In this document: positions 33,390 to 42,237 of the stretch, one piece after another
Layout: each line of letters starts with the position of its first letter
Position numbering within the stretch: the first letter of the stretch is position 1
NCBI RefSeq assembly: GCF_030056665.1
Contig: NZ_JASHIG010000004.1
Strand: one strand, 5' to 3'
DNA length: 64,000 bases
Origin: Flectobacillus roseus
GTDB taxonomy: Bacteria; Bacteroidota; Bacteroidia; Cytophagales; Spirosomataceae
The notes under the pieces: model-generated
What the model was told of the DNA's origin: nothing
Seen by the model: the letters and a program-made list of their open reading frames with translations, nothing else
Databases searched by the model: none
Position numbers and translations under genes: made by a program

Positions 33390-34259
33390 TTAGTTTTTCT
33401 TCAAAAGCTTTTCTGGCACTTTGAAAGGAAACTGTAAAGGTTCGTCTAACAGCTCGACTTTGGTATGCTTGATATTGATTACTGTCTGATAAATTTTCTG
33501 GTCTTTCTCTGATTTATACTCAACTGTAATCAGATTTGAAAGTGGGAAAATTGTATTATTCAGTGCAGTAAAGTCTGCAAAATCCATTTCGAGTTTGGTA
33601 TTGGTAACATCTTGCGTTACTAATAGCTTTTTAAGCTTCTTATCCTGACCAATGTAATTATCAATTTGTACTTTGCCTTCGCGTTGTTTGAGCAAAAAGT
33701 ATTCATTTTCACGAATAACTCTTGATTTATTTTTCTTGAAAGGACGGTTTCCAACAATCAATGCCTGAAGAATATCAAAGGTCAAATTGAATTTGAATTT
33801 CTCTGAAAAATGGTCATATCTGTACACATTGTACGAGCCTTCGTACTTGTTGTGAATTTTTACAGAATCCTTGGTAAAAACGGCTGTAGCTATTGACACA
33901 GGAAGACCTGGGACAGATACGTTCAACCAAATCACGCTATCCTTTTTAGCACGAATGTCCATATTGACCGTCTGGTTTACATCTGTACTTTTAATACCTA
34001 CTTTGGCTTTTCCTTTAAGATATTTAAAATCTACTTCGTCAACGCTTACCTTTTCTATTTCAGCATCTTCTGTTTTAGGAGCATTATCCACACTTACTTT
34101 CAATGAGTCTGTTGTGGGAGCTACTACAACATTAGAAGTTTCTTTTTTTAAGGAGTCTGTGGTTGTTGAAACAAGTTCAGGAGATTTATTAATTGCTGGT
34201 TTTTTACAAGAAGCAATACCCAACATCAATACGACACCTCCAATGATTAGTTTATTCAT
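33390..34259 (-). CDS. DUF4292 lipoprotein
   Basis: A 289-residue lipoprotein: signal MNKLIIGGVVLMLGIASC with Cys at 18 in the lipobox. A Ser/Thr/Val-rich linker (about 20-70) precedes a beta-rich domain that matches the Bacteroidota DUF4292 family, with FKYLKGKAKVGIKS, DMRAKKDSVIWLNVSVPGLPVSIATAVFTKDSVKIHNKYEG and LLVTQDVTNTKLEMDF. The domain resembles LolA/LolB-like lipoprotein-binding folds, suggesting a role in outer-membrane lipid or lipoprotein handling, but this is inference. It is 57 bases downstream of the TPR gene on the same strand, and this TPR-DUF4292-M23 order recurs in Bacteroidota genomes as far as I recall. Confidence 0.86.
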   Translation of the reverse strand: MNKLIIGGVVLMLGIASCKKPAINKSPELVSTTTDSLKKETSNVVVAPTTDSLKVSVDNAPKTEDAEIEKVSVDEVDFKYLKGKAKVGIKSTDVNQTVNMDIRAKKDSVIWLNVSVPGLPVSIATAVFTKDSVKIHNKYEGSYNVYRYDHFSEKFKFNLTFDILQALIVGNRPFKKNKSRVIRENEYFLLKQREGKVQIDNYIGQDKKLKKLLVTQDVTNTKLEMDFADFTALNNTIFPLSNLITVEYKSEKDQKIYQTVINIKHTKVELLDEPLQFPFKVPEKLLKKN

Positions 34260-34316
34260 TTGTCTGTTATCAATAAAGCAATTAAACCTGTGGCTTTAAT
34301 TTATGCTTGTTGTGAA

Positions 34317-36050
34317 TTATTCTATTAGCTTTTGTTGCGAAATTTTTTGATCAAGATTATGGCTTGTTCCTCCAATTGTTTTTGCCTTTTTCCATTGCTC
34401 TACAGCTTTGGAAACTTCGCCTAATTGAAAAAGTACGTCTCCATAATGTTCAACGATTGTTCCGCTCTTATTTACGTTATTTTCGACAGCTTTTTCTAGA
34501 TAAATTTTCGCTTTGGCAAAGTCTTTCATTTCGTACAATACCCAAGCGTATGTATCCAAATAGGTTCCATTGTTGGGATGGCGTTCAACTAATCTATTGG
34601 CCATTTGTGCTGCCTTTTCGAGTTTTACTTTTCTCAAAGACAAGAAATAGCTGTAATTATTAAGCACATGATCGTTGTCTGGATCTTCTTTCAAGGCAGC
34701 TTCGTATGCCTCATCCGATTTTTCATGTTTGCCAATACTATTGTAAGTATCGCCTAATTGGGCAAATATATGTTGTGCCAACTCATATCCCTCAGGTGCC
34801 AATCGCTTAGCCTCTTCGAGCGCTTCAATCGCTTTTTCGTTGTTACGTTTACGATAATGTGCTGAGCCATTCAAATACCAAAAAATGGACTGATTAGGAA
34901 ACACTTCGATAGCCTCCTCCGAGTGTACGATAGCACTATCTATTTGATTCAAATCAAAGTCTAACTGAATGATTCGCCCCCAAACTTCATTGACAGAAGG
35001 ATCTAAGTGAGCAGCATTTACATATTCGTTGCGTGCTTCGGCAACTTCTCCTTTTTGAAACAACAAATCTCCATAAATCGCATGAGATTTGGGATCTTTG
35101 GGATTAGCTACAATCAAAGACTTTACTAAGTTGAATGCCATTTGTTTCGACTTTTCATCCTTCATCATCGAAACGTAACTCATAAGAATACGAGCTTTGG
35201 CATTAACATCCAAGTTAGGATCTGCAAAAGCCAATTCTAACTCTTTGTTGCACTTATCCATATCGCCTTTCTCTTGGTACAATTGCGCCAACATTACGTG
35301 CGCTTGCGCATTGCCAGGATTCATTTTCAGAATCTTTTCGAGATAGGGAATAGCTTGGTCATTTCTTTTGTTGGCTATCAATAATTCAGCTTGGTCTATG
35401 ATATAATCTATTTCTTCAGGGTCGGAAGCAATTAGCTTTTCTCCTTCCTTGATAGCATCATCTACTTTTCCTACTTTTAATAAAACAGCTTGTTTTTGGC
35501 GAGAAAGTTCTTCGCTAATTCCTAATACTTTTTCGGCTCTATCAAATGCCTTCACGGCATCGTCCAAACGATTATCGAAGATATATAAAGCGCCCTGTTG
35601 CAGATAGTATTCTGGATTATTGGGAAACAGATTTACCAATTTTTGATACACAGTTTGTGCTTCAGAAAATTGTTTATTTTTGACATATAAATCTGCTAAA
35701 AGCTCATTATAACTGGCATTACTAGGATCTAGCTCTATTGCTTTTTGTATATATCCTATGGCTTTATCCTCAGCCTCCAACTTACGATATACTTTCCCCA
35801 AAGCATAAAGAACACCACTATTTTTGGGAGTTATCGACAATGCTTTTTCCAAAGGAGCAATCGCTTTGTCGTAATCTTCCATCATGAAGTACTTCATCCC
35901 ATCAGTAAAATGCCCCTCTGCCTCCAATTGTTGGGCAGGGGTAATTTCAATCTTTTTGGTAGAGGCATCTTTCTTTTGAGCAAATCCTACCTGATGGCTC
36001 ATGACAAACACAGCCCCCACAAGGATAGTATTTCTTAATGTAATATGCAT
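34317..36050 (-). CDS. Secreted TPR-repeat protein
   Basis: A 577-residue exported protein (start ATG at 36050 with signal peptide MHITLRNTILVGAVFVMSHQVGFAQ; an upstream in-frame start would add 16 unrelated residues). It is a chain of at least ten TPR units spaced about 34 residues, for example GMKYFMMEDYDKAIAPLEKALSITP, AIGYIQKAIELDPSNASYNELLADLYVKNKQFSEAQTVYQKL and SDEAYEAALKEDPDNDHVLNNYSYFLSLRKVKLEKAAQMANRLVERHP. It acts in the periplasm or at the outer membrane as a scaffold and is encoded directly before the DUF4292 lipoprotein, so the two probably work together. Specific partner unknown. Confidence 0.9.
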   Translation of the reverse strand: MHITLRNTILVGAVFVMSHQVGFAQKKDASTKKIEITPAQQLEAEGHFTDGMKYFMMEDYDKAIAPLEKALSITPKNSGVLYALGKVYRKLEAEDKAIGYIQKAIELDPSNASYNELLADLYVKNKQFSEAQTVYQKLVNLFPNNPEYYLQQGALYIFDNRLDDAVKAFDRAEKVLGISEELSRQKQAVLLKVGKVDDAIKEGEKLIASDPEEIDYIIDQAELLIANKRNDQAIPYLEKILKMNPGNAQAHVMLAQLYQEKGDMDKCNKELELAFADPNLDVNAKARILMSYVSMMKDEKSKQMAFNLVKSLIVANPKDPKSHAIYGDLLFQKGEVAEARNEYVNAAHLDPSVNEVWGRIIQLDFDLNQIDSAIVHSEEAIEVFPNQSIFWYLNGSAHYRKRNNEKAIEALEEAKRLAPEGYELAQHIFAQLGDTYNSIGKHEKSDEAYEAALKEDPDNDHVLNNYSYFLSLRKVKLEKAAQMANRLVERHPNNGTYLDTYAWVLYEMKDFAKAKIYLEKAVENNVNKSGTIVEHYGDVLFQLGEVSKAVEQWKKAKTIGGTSHNLDQKISQQKLIE

Positions 36051-36114
36051 ATTGTTTGGGTAGTACATTCGGTGGTTCTGTGGTGGCAAATAAAGCACGA
36101 CAGGGAATCTTTTT

Positions 36115-36122
36115 CAAAGTTA
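36115..36122 (-). promoter_or_regulatory. Possible -7 box for the TPR-DUF4292 operon
   Basis: TAACTTTG, an exact TAnnTTTG match, 64 bases before the TPR start. TTG words upstream are 13 and 27 bases away, neither at the ideal distance. Confidence 0.35.
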
Positions 36123-36345
36123 CTAAAATAATTTTCAAGTCCTTGAAATCAAAGCAATTCGCTAAATCATTCGGTATTTTATGGCTTTAGACTTGTTAGC
36201 TATTGGCTTCTCTTTTGCTATAAAATTATCTGAGTATAGTTTAGGGCAATAACGTAGAATTACAAATATCTGGTATAAAAACGTTTGGCTTTGAGCAATC
36301 GGTTCTCACTTTAGACAACTCCAATACTCAAAGCCAATCATTTAT

Positions 36346-36978
36346 TTATACTTTTTTTGCGGGGTTACCAAATACTGTTTCTTTGGCTTTTACGTCTTCA
36401 ATTACGACAGAACCAGCGCCAATACGAGCACTTTTACCAATCTTTACGCCACCAACAATAGTTACGCCTGTACCAATAAAAGCGTTGTCTTCGATGACTG
36501 CTCCTGCGCCAATGACTGTTCCTGCGCCAATTTGAACAAAATCGCCCAGCTTTGCATCTACATCTATCAATACTCTACTGTGTAAAATATTGTGATTACC
36601 GATTTCGGCTCTTGGGTTGATAATTGCACCTGCTGCAATCAAATTACCATGACCGATTGATGCCGTTGAAGCAATAATAGACTGGTCATGAATGGCATTG
36701 ACAGGCTGTACTTTGCGCACATCATGAAGCATCTCTACGATGTTTTTGCGTACCTTTGTTTCGTCGATTGCGACAAAAGCTTCACATTTTTTACCAATCA
36801 ATTTGGTGTATCCCTCATCGTCTGGCGACCCTAATACTGTAATATCATCTATTTCGGTATTGTGTAACTTCTCGTTATCGTCCAAAAAAGCATATACTAC
36901 GACATTGTTTCTCTTAAAAATATCAAGTGCTACTGCGCCCAAGCCGCTTGCACCAATAATAATCACTGGATTTTCCAT
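36346..36978 (-). CDS. NeuD-like sugar O-acyltransferase
   Basis: A 210-residue left-handed beta-helix acyltransferase with a Rossmann-like N-terminus. VIIIGASGLGAVALDIF (5-21) and VVVYAFLDDNE bind the nucleotide sugar. From about 105 on, hexapeptide repeats (ASIGHGNLIAAGAIINPRAEIGNHNILHSRVLID..., GDFVQIGAGTVIGAGAVIED, IGTGVTIVGGVKIGKSARIGAGSVV) form the trimeric beta-helix. This is the NeuD/PglD arrangement, N- or O-acetyltransferases of surface sugars. The helix histidine H136 in NHNILHSR could be catalytic. No sugar biosynthesis genes are adjacent, so the substrate is unknown. Transcription is with or independent of the carboxypeptidase gene upstream. Confidence 0.85.
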   Translation of the reverse strand: MENPVIIIGASGLGAVALDIFKRNNVVVYAFLDDNEKLHNTEIDDITVLGSPDDEGYTKLIGKKCEAFVAIDETKVRKNIVEMLHDVRKVQPVNAIHDQSIIASTASIGHGNLIAAGAIINPRAEIGNHNILHSRVLIDVDAKLGDFVQIGAGTVIGAGAVIEDNAFIGTGVTIVGGVKIGKSARIGAGSVVIEDVKAKETVFGNPAKKV

Positions 36979-37017
36979 TTGTTTGATTGAATTAGACTGT
37001 CTCTAGACTTTCGGAGC

Positions 37018-38271
37018 TTATTGAATCACTCCATTTATTATCACATATTTTACTTCGTCATTTTTCAACAAAGTAAAATTGGCTTTCATTCCTAAACTAA
37101 TTTCTTTTTTTGCTTGTATTGTCAATCCTTTTCCGTCGATTTCCTCTGTTCCGAAAAAGACCGACATATCTCCAATTTCCTCGACGGTGCTTGTATTGAC
37201 AAAACCATCACCTCCACTAACAGGTTCTTCGCCACGATTGATGGCAATATCTGCAACATAACTTACTTTACCTTTTTGGATAGTTACATTTCTGATAATT
37301 AAATCAAAAATTGCCTTTCCATTTACGGGCAAAGCATCGTAAGTCTCGGTAGTTTCGTTGATGTATGACTTTGTAGCAACCGAGTTCAAGGCCGATAAAA
37401 TCGAGATATAATTTAGCTTACGAATATATTGTTTTTCAGGATCGTTTTTAAACCCTCCAGATTCGATAAGGATAAGCGAAGTTCCCCATTTTTGGATATT
37501 ATCACCAAAAGCTCTTGGTTCAAAATCTGACGGCCATTTGCCCACACAATTGGGTAAATACTGTTGCAAACCACGATTCATCTGCACAATTACTTGCATA
37601 GCCTTTTTGCGAACATCGTTTACTTCTTGAGCCTCGTTGTAAGCCGTTGCCAAAAAGGACATCGTTGCCAAATTGCCCGTCTGACCAGCCGAATACCTGC
37701 GGTCTTTGTCATGAAGGTTAAAACCAAAATCAGGTTTTAAGGTTTTGACTAAATTTTTCAGTAAACGACCTTCAGGTGTTTGTAAAGCCAAAGCATCACG
37801 GTTCATATCTATACCCAAAGCTGTGTATCTCGACCATGCCTCAGCACCGTCAGGATTGAGCATTGGCACAAAATAAAAAGTACATTTTTCGAGTAATGTC
37901 TTTTTAAAATCTGAATATGCGGGAGTATCCTTTCCTAAAAAATTGAAAATATCTATCAAGGCCATCGTAGCAGTAGCTTCATTGCCGTGCATCTGCGACC
38001 ATAAAAGCACTTTTGTTGGGCCATTTCCTACTTTAACTTGATAAATAGCTCGTCCTTCGGTTGATTTTTCAGCAATTTGGACATCAAACAAAGGATTAAA
38101 CTTTAGTTTTTCTAATAAATTTACCAAAGTAGCATGCCCAAAACGGCGTTTGGTAATTGCTTTTTCTTGAAACTGCTCATAAGAATCAAACAGATTTTTC
38201 TGTAATTCTTGTGCATTTATCTGGGTAAGTTGTGTCATTAAAATAATTACCAGTATTAAAAAATTTCGCAT
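37018..38271 (-). CDS. Secreted M14-family zinc carboxypeptidase
   Basis: An exported metallo-carboxypeptidase of about 417 residues. The ATG at 38271 gives signal peptide MRNFLILVIILMTQLTQINA; a TTG six codons earlier is less likely. The zinc ligands are H95 and E98 in QMHGNEAT, and H187 in NLHDKD. The catalytic glutamate is likely E270 in ILIESGGF. Substrate-binding motifs include MLNPDGAEAWSR and DMNRDALALQTPEG. A C-terminal ~100-residue beta-domain (about 320-417) with a GGDGFVNTSTVEE segment follows. The M14 layout fits extracellular or periplasmic peptide trimming. It lies 40 bases upstream of the acyltransferase gene and is a separate function. Confidence 0.9.
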   Translation of the reverse strand: MRNFLILVIILMTQLTQINAQELQKNLFDSYEQFQEKAITKRRFGHATLVNLLEKLKFNPLFDVQIAEKSTEGRAIYQVKVGNGPTKVLLWSQMHGNEATATMALIDIFNFLGKDTPAYSDFKKTLLEKCTFYFVPMLNPDGAEAWSRYTALGIDMNRDALALQTPEGRLLKNLVKTLKPDFGFNLHDKDRRYSAGQTGNLATMSFLATAYNEAQEVNDVRKKAMQVIVQMNRGLQQYLPNCVGKWPSDFEPRAFGDNIQKWGTSLILIESGGFKNDPEKQYIRKLNYISILSALNSVATKSYINETTETYDALPVNGKAIFDLIIRNVTIQKGKVSYVADIAINRGEEPVSGGDGFVNTSTVEEIGDMSVFFGTEEIDGKGLTIQAKKEISLGMKANFTLLKNDEVKYVIINGVIQ

Positions 38272-38363
38272 GAGACGATGGAGGAACAAAAGGGGTTTAA
38301 TCTAAATTTACCCATTTATTCTCTGAACCAAAACATCTCTGATAAAATCACTTTAGTATTTCT

Positions 38364-39635
38364 CTAAAAAAACTCATTAATTTCTTTCATCGGAGCCTTA
38401 TTTCCTCCAACAATCTGAGAAGCATAAATACCCACATGTCCAGAAAATAAATACGCTGTAATACATGCAATAGCCATAAACACAGCCGATTCGGCGCCAA
38501 AAAGTTCGATACCCATGAGTGTACACGCCAATGGCGTATTAGAAGCGCCCGAAAATACTCCTACAAAACCCATCGCCGCCAACAAACTCAAAGGTAAAGG
38601 AATTATCGTAGAAAGTGTATTTCCTAAAGTTGCCCCTATATAAAACAAAGGCGTTACTTCACCACCTTTAAATCCCGAACCTAGCGTAAGAGAAGTAAAA
38701 AAAGTTTTTCCCAGAAAATCATACCAATTAATGGTCTTTTGAAATGCTTCTACAATTACTGGAACTCCCAGACCGCTATATCGCTCTGCTTTGAAACCAA
38801 TCAAAAGAATCGCCACCAGCACACCTCCAATTACAGCACGAAGGGGAGGATAGGATAATTTTTGCTTGAAAAAATTCCCCCAAGCATGTGTCATTTGGGC
38901 AAATATCAAACCCATTAGTCCAAAGATTGCTCCTGCCAACATTGCCCATACGAGTGAGGTTGGTATCAAAGGCGTTTGTTCGCTCACAACATAATGTGTG
39001 TGTCCCACATGCCAAACCGACTGACAAACATAATCTGCTACAATTGCACCCAATAAACTTGGTAAAATAGCCTCGTAGCGCATTTTGCCAATAATGGCTA
39101 CTTCCAGGGCAAAGACTGTTCCCGCCAAGGGCGTTCCAAATACCGAGGCAAAACCCGCACTGATGCCCACAATGAGTATGATTTTCCTATCAAAATGAGC
39201 GGTATCTCTTTTAAAACCTAGTTTTTCTGTCAGTTTAGAGCCCCACAAATACAAGTTATCCGCCAATGCTCCACCCATTTGGACAGCGGTACCTTCACGT
39301 CCTGCCGACCCTCCAAATAAATGCGTGATAACGGTTGTGACCAATATTAAAGGCATCATGAGCAAAGGAATCGTTTGAGTCGATTTTTGTAATTCCTCTA
39401 TTAATTGGTTATTCCCTTTGGCAACCGAAGCTCCCCAATAATGATAAAGACCACCTACAACCAAACCAGCCAATGGCAATAGCCAGATGAGCCATGTATG
39501 GCTTTCACGATAATGCGTTGCCCAATCTAATGCAACCAGAAAAAAAGCGGATGCACTTCCTACCACAAACCCGACTATAATACATATCAATAGCCACTTG
39601 ATGACAAACTGAAGTGAAACAAGTTGTAAATTCAT
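38364..39635 (-). CDS. CLC-family anion channel or antiporter, fluoride-type motifs
   Basis: A 423-residue CLC protein with 10-12 membrane helices. The gating-glutamate motif is GREGT with E114 in GGSAGREGTAVQMG. The final anion-site helix includes GFKGGEVTPLFYIGATLG. The canonical first motif GSGIP is not present at its place: the segment reads VAKGNNQLIEEL (residues 72-82). That replacement, together with GREGT, is what I recall of CLC-F fluoride/proton antiporters, so fluoride resistance is the best guess, but a canonical chloride role cannot be excluded by eye. Its promoter (TTG, 20 bases, TAACTTTG) abuts the ATG by four bases. Divergent from the AraC gene. Confidence 0.9.
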   Translation of the reverse strand: MNLQLVSLQFVIKWLLICIIVGFVVGSASAFFLVALDWATHYRESHTWLIWLLPLAGLVVGGLYHYWGASVAKGNNQLIEELQKSTQTIPLLMMPLILVTTVITHLFGGSAGREGTAVQMGGALADNLYLWGSKLTEKLGFKRDTAHFDRKIILIVGISAGFASVFGTPLAGTVFALEVAIIGKMRYEAILPSLLGAIVADYVCQSVWHVGHTHYVVSEQTPLIPTSLVWAMLAGAIFGLMGLIFAQMTHAWGNFFKQKLSYPPLRAVIGGVLVAILLIGFKAERYSGLGVPVIVEAFQKTINWYDFLGKTFFTSLTLGSGFKGGEVTPLFYIGATLGNTLSTIIPLPLSLLAAMGFVGVFSGASNTPLACTLMGIELFGAESAVFMAIACITAYLFSGHVGIYASQIVGGNKAPMKEINEFF

Positions 39636-39639
39636 ATTG

Positions 39640-39670
39640 CAAAGTTAAGTTGTTGATTTAAAACAGCCAA
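39640..39670 (-). promoter_or_regulatory. Promoter of the CLC gene
   Basis: On the minus strand TTG (complement of 39668-39670), 20 bases, then TAACTTTG (complement of 39640-39647) match the Bacteroidota -33/-7 layout. The box ends four bases before the ATG, so the transcript would be essentially leaderless. Confidence 0.5.
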
Positions 39671-39783
39671 TTTTCCCTAAATCGCCTTATCGCTTTCAAA
39701 GATTTAGTATATTTGAATATCTATGCCATTCAACCACCAATCGTAGAAACAAAGCTCGTCTGATTTTTAATTTTTTAATTTCT

Positions 39784-40665
39784 ATGAAAACACTTCGACT
39801 TGAAGAGGTGACTCCTTCTAAACTTCATTTTGAACTCAATACCATGCAGTGGCTAGAAGAACACCGTTCTGATCAGTCCAACGAAATGCACAAGCACGAT
39901 TACTATGTGATTATTTGGGTAAAAGAAGGCACAGGAACACATACCGTTGATTTTCAACAATTCGAATTACATCCTCAAACATTTTGGTTTCTTTCTCCAG
40001 GTCAAGCGCACGCTTTTCATTTTCAATCGCCTCCTAGCGGTTATGTCATTTCGTTCGACAGTGATTTTTTCTTTACTTATGAAAATAACAGAGAACTCCT
40101 GATTGACACTGGACTTTTCCACAATACTTTTCAATTTAAGCCTTTTACGTTAGATAACTCTCTTACTTTTGGTTTAGAAAACATCCTTCAAAACATTCAA
40201 GCCGAATATCAAAATCGTGATGGTATTTATCAAGAAGATATGCTAAGAAGCTTAATCAAAATGTTTTTGATACAATGTGCACGATTATTTTCGAGTCAAT
40301 TAGCTCCGACACACGACGAATCTTCAAAATCTGTTTGTTTGGTCAGACGATTTCAGGATTTGGTAGAACTTCGTTTTAGTCAAAAAAACAAAGTTGCTGA
40401 TTATGCCGATCAATTGAGTGTTACACCAAGCCATTTGAATGATACTGTCAAAAAAGTGACGGGACAACCAGCCTCCGAACACATCAAGCAACGTGTGATT
40501 CTGGAAATTAAACGCAAAGCCAATTTTGGGATGGTATCAGCCAAAGAAATTGCCTTCGATTTGGGCTTCGAAGATGAAGCACACTTTTCTAAATACTTCA
40601 AAAACTATACAGGACAAACCTTTTCTGAGTACAAAAAACAGCTTGCCAGCCACTCAAAACGCTAA
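39784..40665 (+). CDS. AraC-family transcription regulator
   Basis: A 293-residue regulator with an N-terminal cupin-like sensor domain (about 15-115, including VIIWVKEGTGTHTVDFQQFELHPQTFWFLSPGQAHAF) and a C-terminal AraC DNA-binding domain (about 190-288) with the hallmark helix-turn-helix pair: DYADQLSVTPSHLNDTVKKVTGQPASEHI and KEIAFDLGFEDEAHFSKYFKNYTGQTFSEYKKQ. The sensed ligand is unknown. It is followed by yceI, 121 bases later, and pirin on the same strand. A perfect palindrome next to the yceI promoter could be its operator. Confidence 0.93.
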   Translation: MKTLRLEEVTPSKLHFELNTMQWLEEHRSDQSNEMHKHDYYVIIWVKEGTGTHTVDFQQFELHPQTFWFLSPGQAHAFHFQSPPSGYVISFDSDFFFTYENNRELLIDTGLFHNTFQFKPFTLDNSLTFGLENILQNIQAEYQNRDGIYQEDMLRSLIKMFLIQCARLFSSQLAPTHDESSKSVCLVRRFQDLVELRFSQKNKVADYADQLSVTPSHLNDTVKKVTGQPASEHIKQRVILEIKRKANFGMVSAKEIAFDLGFEDEAHFSKYFKNYTGQTFSEYKKQLASHSKR

Positions 40666-40725
40666 TTTTTTTGATAATCCGTAAAATCGACAAGTTTATC
40701 CGTAAATTATATATCATAACATTTA

Positions 40726-40744
40726 ATGTATATACATAGATTTG
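40726..40744 (+). promoter_or_regulatory. Palindrome plus -7 box before yceI
   Basis: ATGTATATACAT (40726-40737) is a perfect 12-base palindrome that shares its last T with TAGATTTG (40737-40744), an exact TAnnTTTG box 42 bases before the yceI ATG. A regulator bound to the palindrome would directly affect promoter opening. The AraC gene ends 60 bases upstream. Confidence 0.45.
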
Positions 40745-40786
40745 CATTATCAAATTAAAACAAACAACATTTAAACATACAAAGTC

Positions 40787-41314
40787 ATGGCAACTAACAC
40801 TTGGGCAATCGACCCTTCACACTCAGAAATCCAGTTCAAAGTAAAACACTTAGTAATCACTACCGTAACAGGTCATTTTGAAGAATTTTCAGGTGCAGTA
40901 GAAGCAGAAGAAGGATTTGAAAATGCAAGCATTTCATTCGAAGCTAATACAGCCTCTATCAATACAAAAAGCGAACAACGTGACGGTCACTTAAAAAGCG
41001 CTGACTTTTTCGATGTTGAGCAATTCCCAACTTTATCATTCAAATCTACTTCATTTGTAAAAGATGGTAGCGATTTTGAATTGAAAGGTGATTTGACTAT
41101 CAAAGGAGTAACACTTCCTGTTACCTTGGATGTTGACTTCGAAGGTGTTGCTACTGACCCTTGGGGTAATGTAAAAGCTGGTTTTGAAGTAACAGGTAAA
41201 ATCAACCGTAAAGATTTCGGTTTGACTTGGAACGCTATTACTGAAGCTGGTAGTGCATTGGTAAGTGAAGAAGTAAAATTAGTAGCTAACATTCAGTTGG
41301 TGAAACAAGCGTAA
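40787..41314 (+). CDS. YceI-family isoprenoid-binding protein
   Basis: A 175-residue YceI protein, a lipocalin-like beta-barrel that holds a polyisoprenoid chain. Family features are TWAIDPSHSEIQFKVKHLVITTVTGHFEEFSG (5-36), the SINTKSEQRDGHLKSADFFDVEQFPTLSFKSTSF core and the VTGKINRKDFGLTWNAITEAGSALVSEEVKLVANIQL ending. Many YceI proteins are exported, but this one starts without a signal peptide, so it is likely cytoplasmic like some close relatives. Situated between the AraC regulator and a pirin, it fits a stress or isoprenoid-quinone-related regulon. The actual ligand is unknown. Confidence 0.95.
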   Translation: MATNTWAIDPSHSEIQFKVKHLVITTVTGHFEEFSGAVEAEEGFENASISFEANTASINTKSEQRDGHLKSADFFDVEQFPTLSFKSTSFVKDGSDFELKGDLTIKGVTLPVTLDVDFEGVATDPWGNVKAGFEVTGKINRKDFGLTWNAITEAGSALVSEEVKLVANIQLVKQA

Positions 41315-41377
41315 TATAGACAAAGAGAGGTTTGAGCATTTGGTTTTCTATCTCTCTATGTAATACATTTTATCAAT

Positions 41378-41429
41378 TAGGTTTTCAGCATACTTTCTTG
41401 TTTTACAAAAACACTACGCTGAAAACCTA
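41378..41429 (+). promoter_or_regulatory. Stem-loop in the yceI-pirin spacer
   Basis: 12-base perfect arms TAGGTTTTCAGC (41378-41389) and GCTGAAAACCTA (41418-41429) with a 28-base loop, ending 20 bases before the pirin ATG. There is no T run, so it is not a plain terminator; it may limit read-through or stabilise the pirin message. Confidence 0.45.
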
Positions 41430-41449
41430 TACACAGAAAGGAGTTTCTG

Positions 41450-42172
41450 ATGAAACCGCTTAAAAAAACCCTCCATCTTGCAGACACAAGAGGAAAAGCC
41501 GATCATGGTTGGCTCAAAGCAAAACATACCTTTTCGTTCTCAAACTATCATGACCCTTCTCGCGTCCATTTTGGAGCCTTGCGAGTACTAAACGATGATT
41601 ATATCACAGGAGGAATGGGCTTTGGAATGCACCCACACGATAACATGGAAATCATCACGATTCCGACTAGTGGGGTAGTGGCACACAAAGATAGCTTTGG
41701 TAATTATGGAACTATAACGGCGGGCGAAATTCAAGTAATGAGTGCCGGAACGGGTATTTATCATTCAGAGTTCAACCATCAACAAAACGAGCCTTTGACT
41801 TTATTTCAGATTTGGTTATTTCCTAATCAAGAAAATGTTAAACCTCGTTATGCTCAGCAATCTTTTGATGTAGCGGCTCGTCACAATCGTTTTCAAACGG
41901 TAGTGACCCCAGCCGACGACCAACAGGACGATGCTCTTTGGATTTACCAAGATGCTTATTTTAGCATTGGTAATTTTGAAGCAGGGCAGGATTTTTCCTA
42001 TCAAATTAAGCGCCCAGGCAATGGCTTATATGTATTTGTGATAGAAGGAGAAGTGCAAGTTGCCGAGGAAAATTTGAAGTCAAGAGATGGATTGGGATTG
42101 GAAAATCTCCAAGAAGCACATTTCAAAACCACCACGGGAGTAGAACTGTTGCTGATGGAAGTTCCAGAATAG
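41450..42172 (+). CDS. Pirin-family bicupin protein
   Basis: A 240-residue pirin-like protein with two cupin domains. The N-terminal cupin contains the metal-binding segment GMGFGMHPHDNMEIITIPTSG (His at about 63 and 65, with a downstream Glu) and the EIQVMSAGTGIYHSEFNH motif. The second cupin is more degenerate. Known pirins act as quercetin 2,3-dioxygenases, redox sensors or regulators of central metabolism in bacteria. Which applies here is not clear. It follows yceI by 135 bases that contain a stem-loop. Its downstream terminator is shared with the convergent kdsC gene. Confidence 0.9.
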   Translation: MKPLKKTLHLADTRGKADHGWLKAKHTFSFSNYHDPSRVHFGALRVLNDDYITGGMGFGMHPHDNMEIITIPTSGVVAHKDSFGNYGTITAGEIQVMSAGTGIYHSEFNHQQNEPLTLFQIWLFPNQENVKPRYAQQSFDVAARHNRFQTVVTPADDQQDDALWIYQDAYFSIGNFEAGQDFSYQIKRPGNGLYVFVIEGEVQVAEENLKSRDGLGLENLQEAHFKTTTGVELLLMEVPE

Positions 42173-42237
42173 CTTATGGCTCGGAGCTGTCAGCTTTTAG
42201 TTTAGTTTTTTATCCATTCATGGATTTGTGATAAAGT

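Noticed and set aside
34084..34092. Perfect DnaA box
   Set aside because: Isolated and inside the DUF4292 coding sequence; expected by chance at this base composition.
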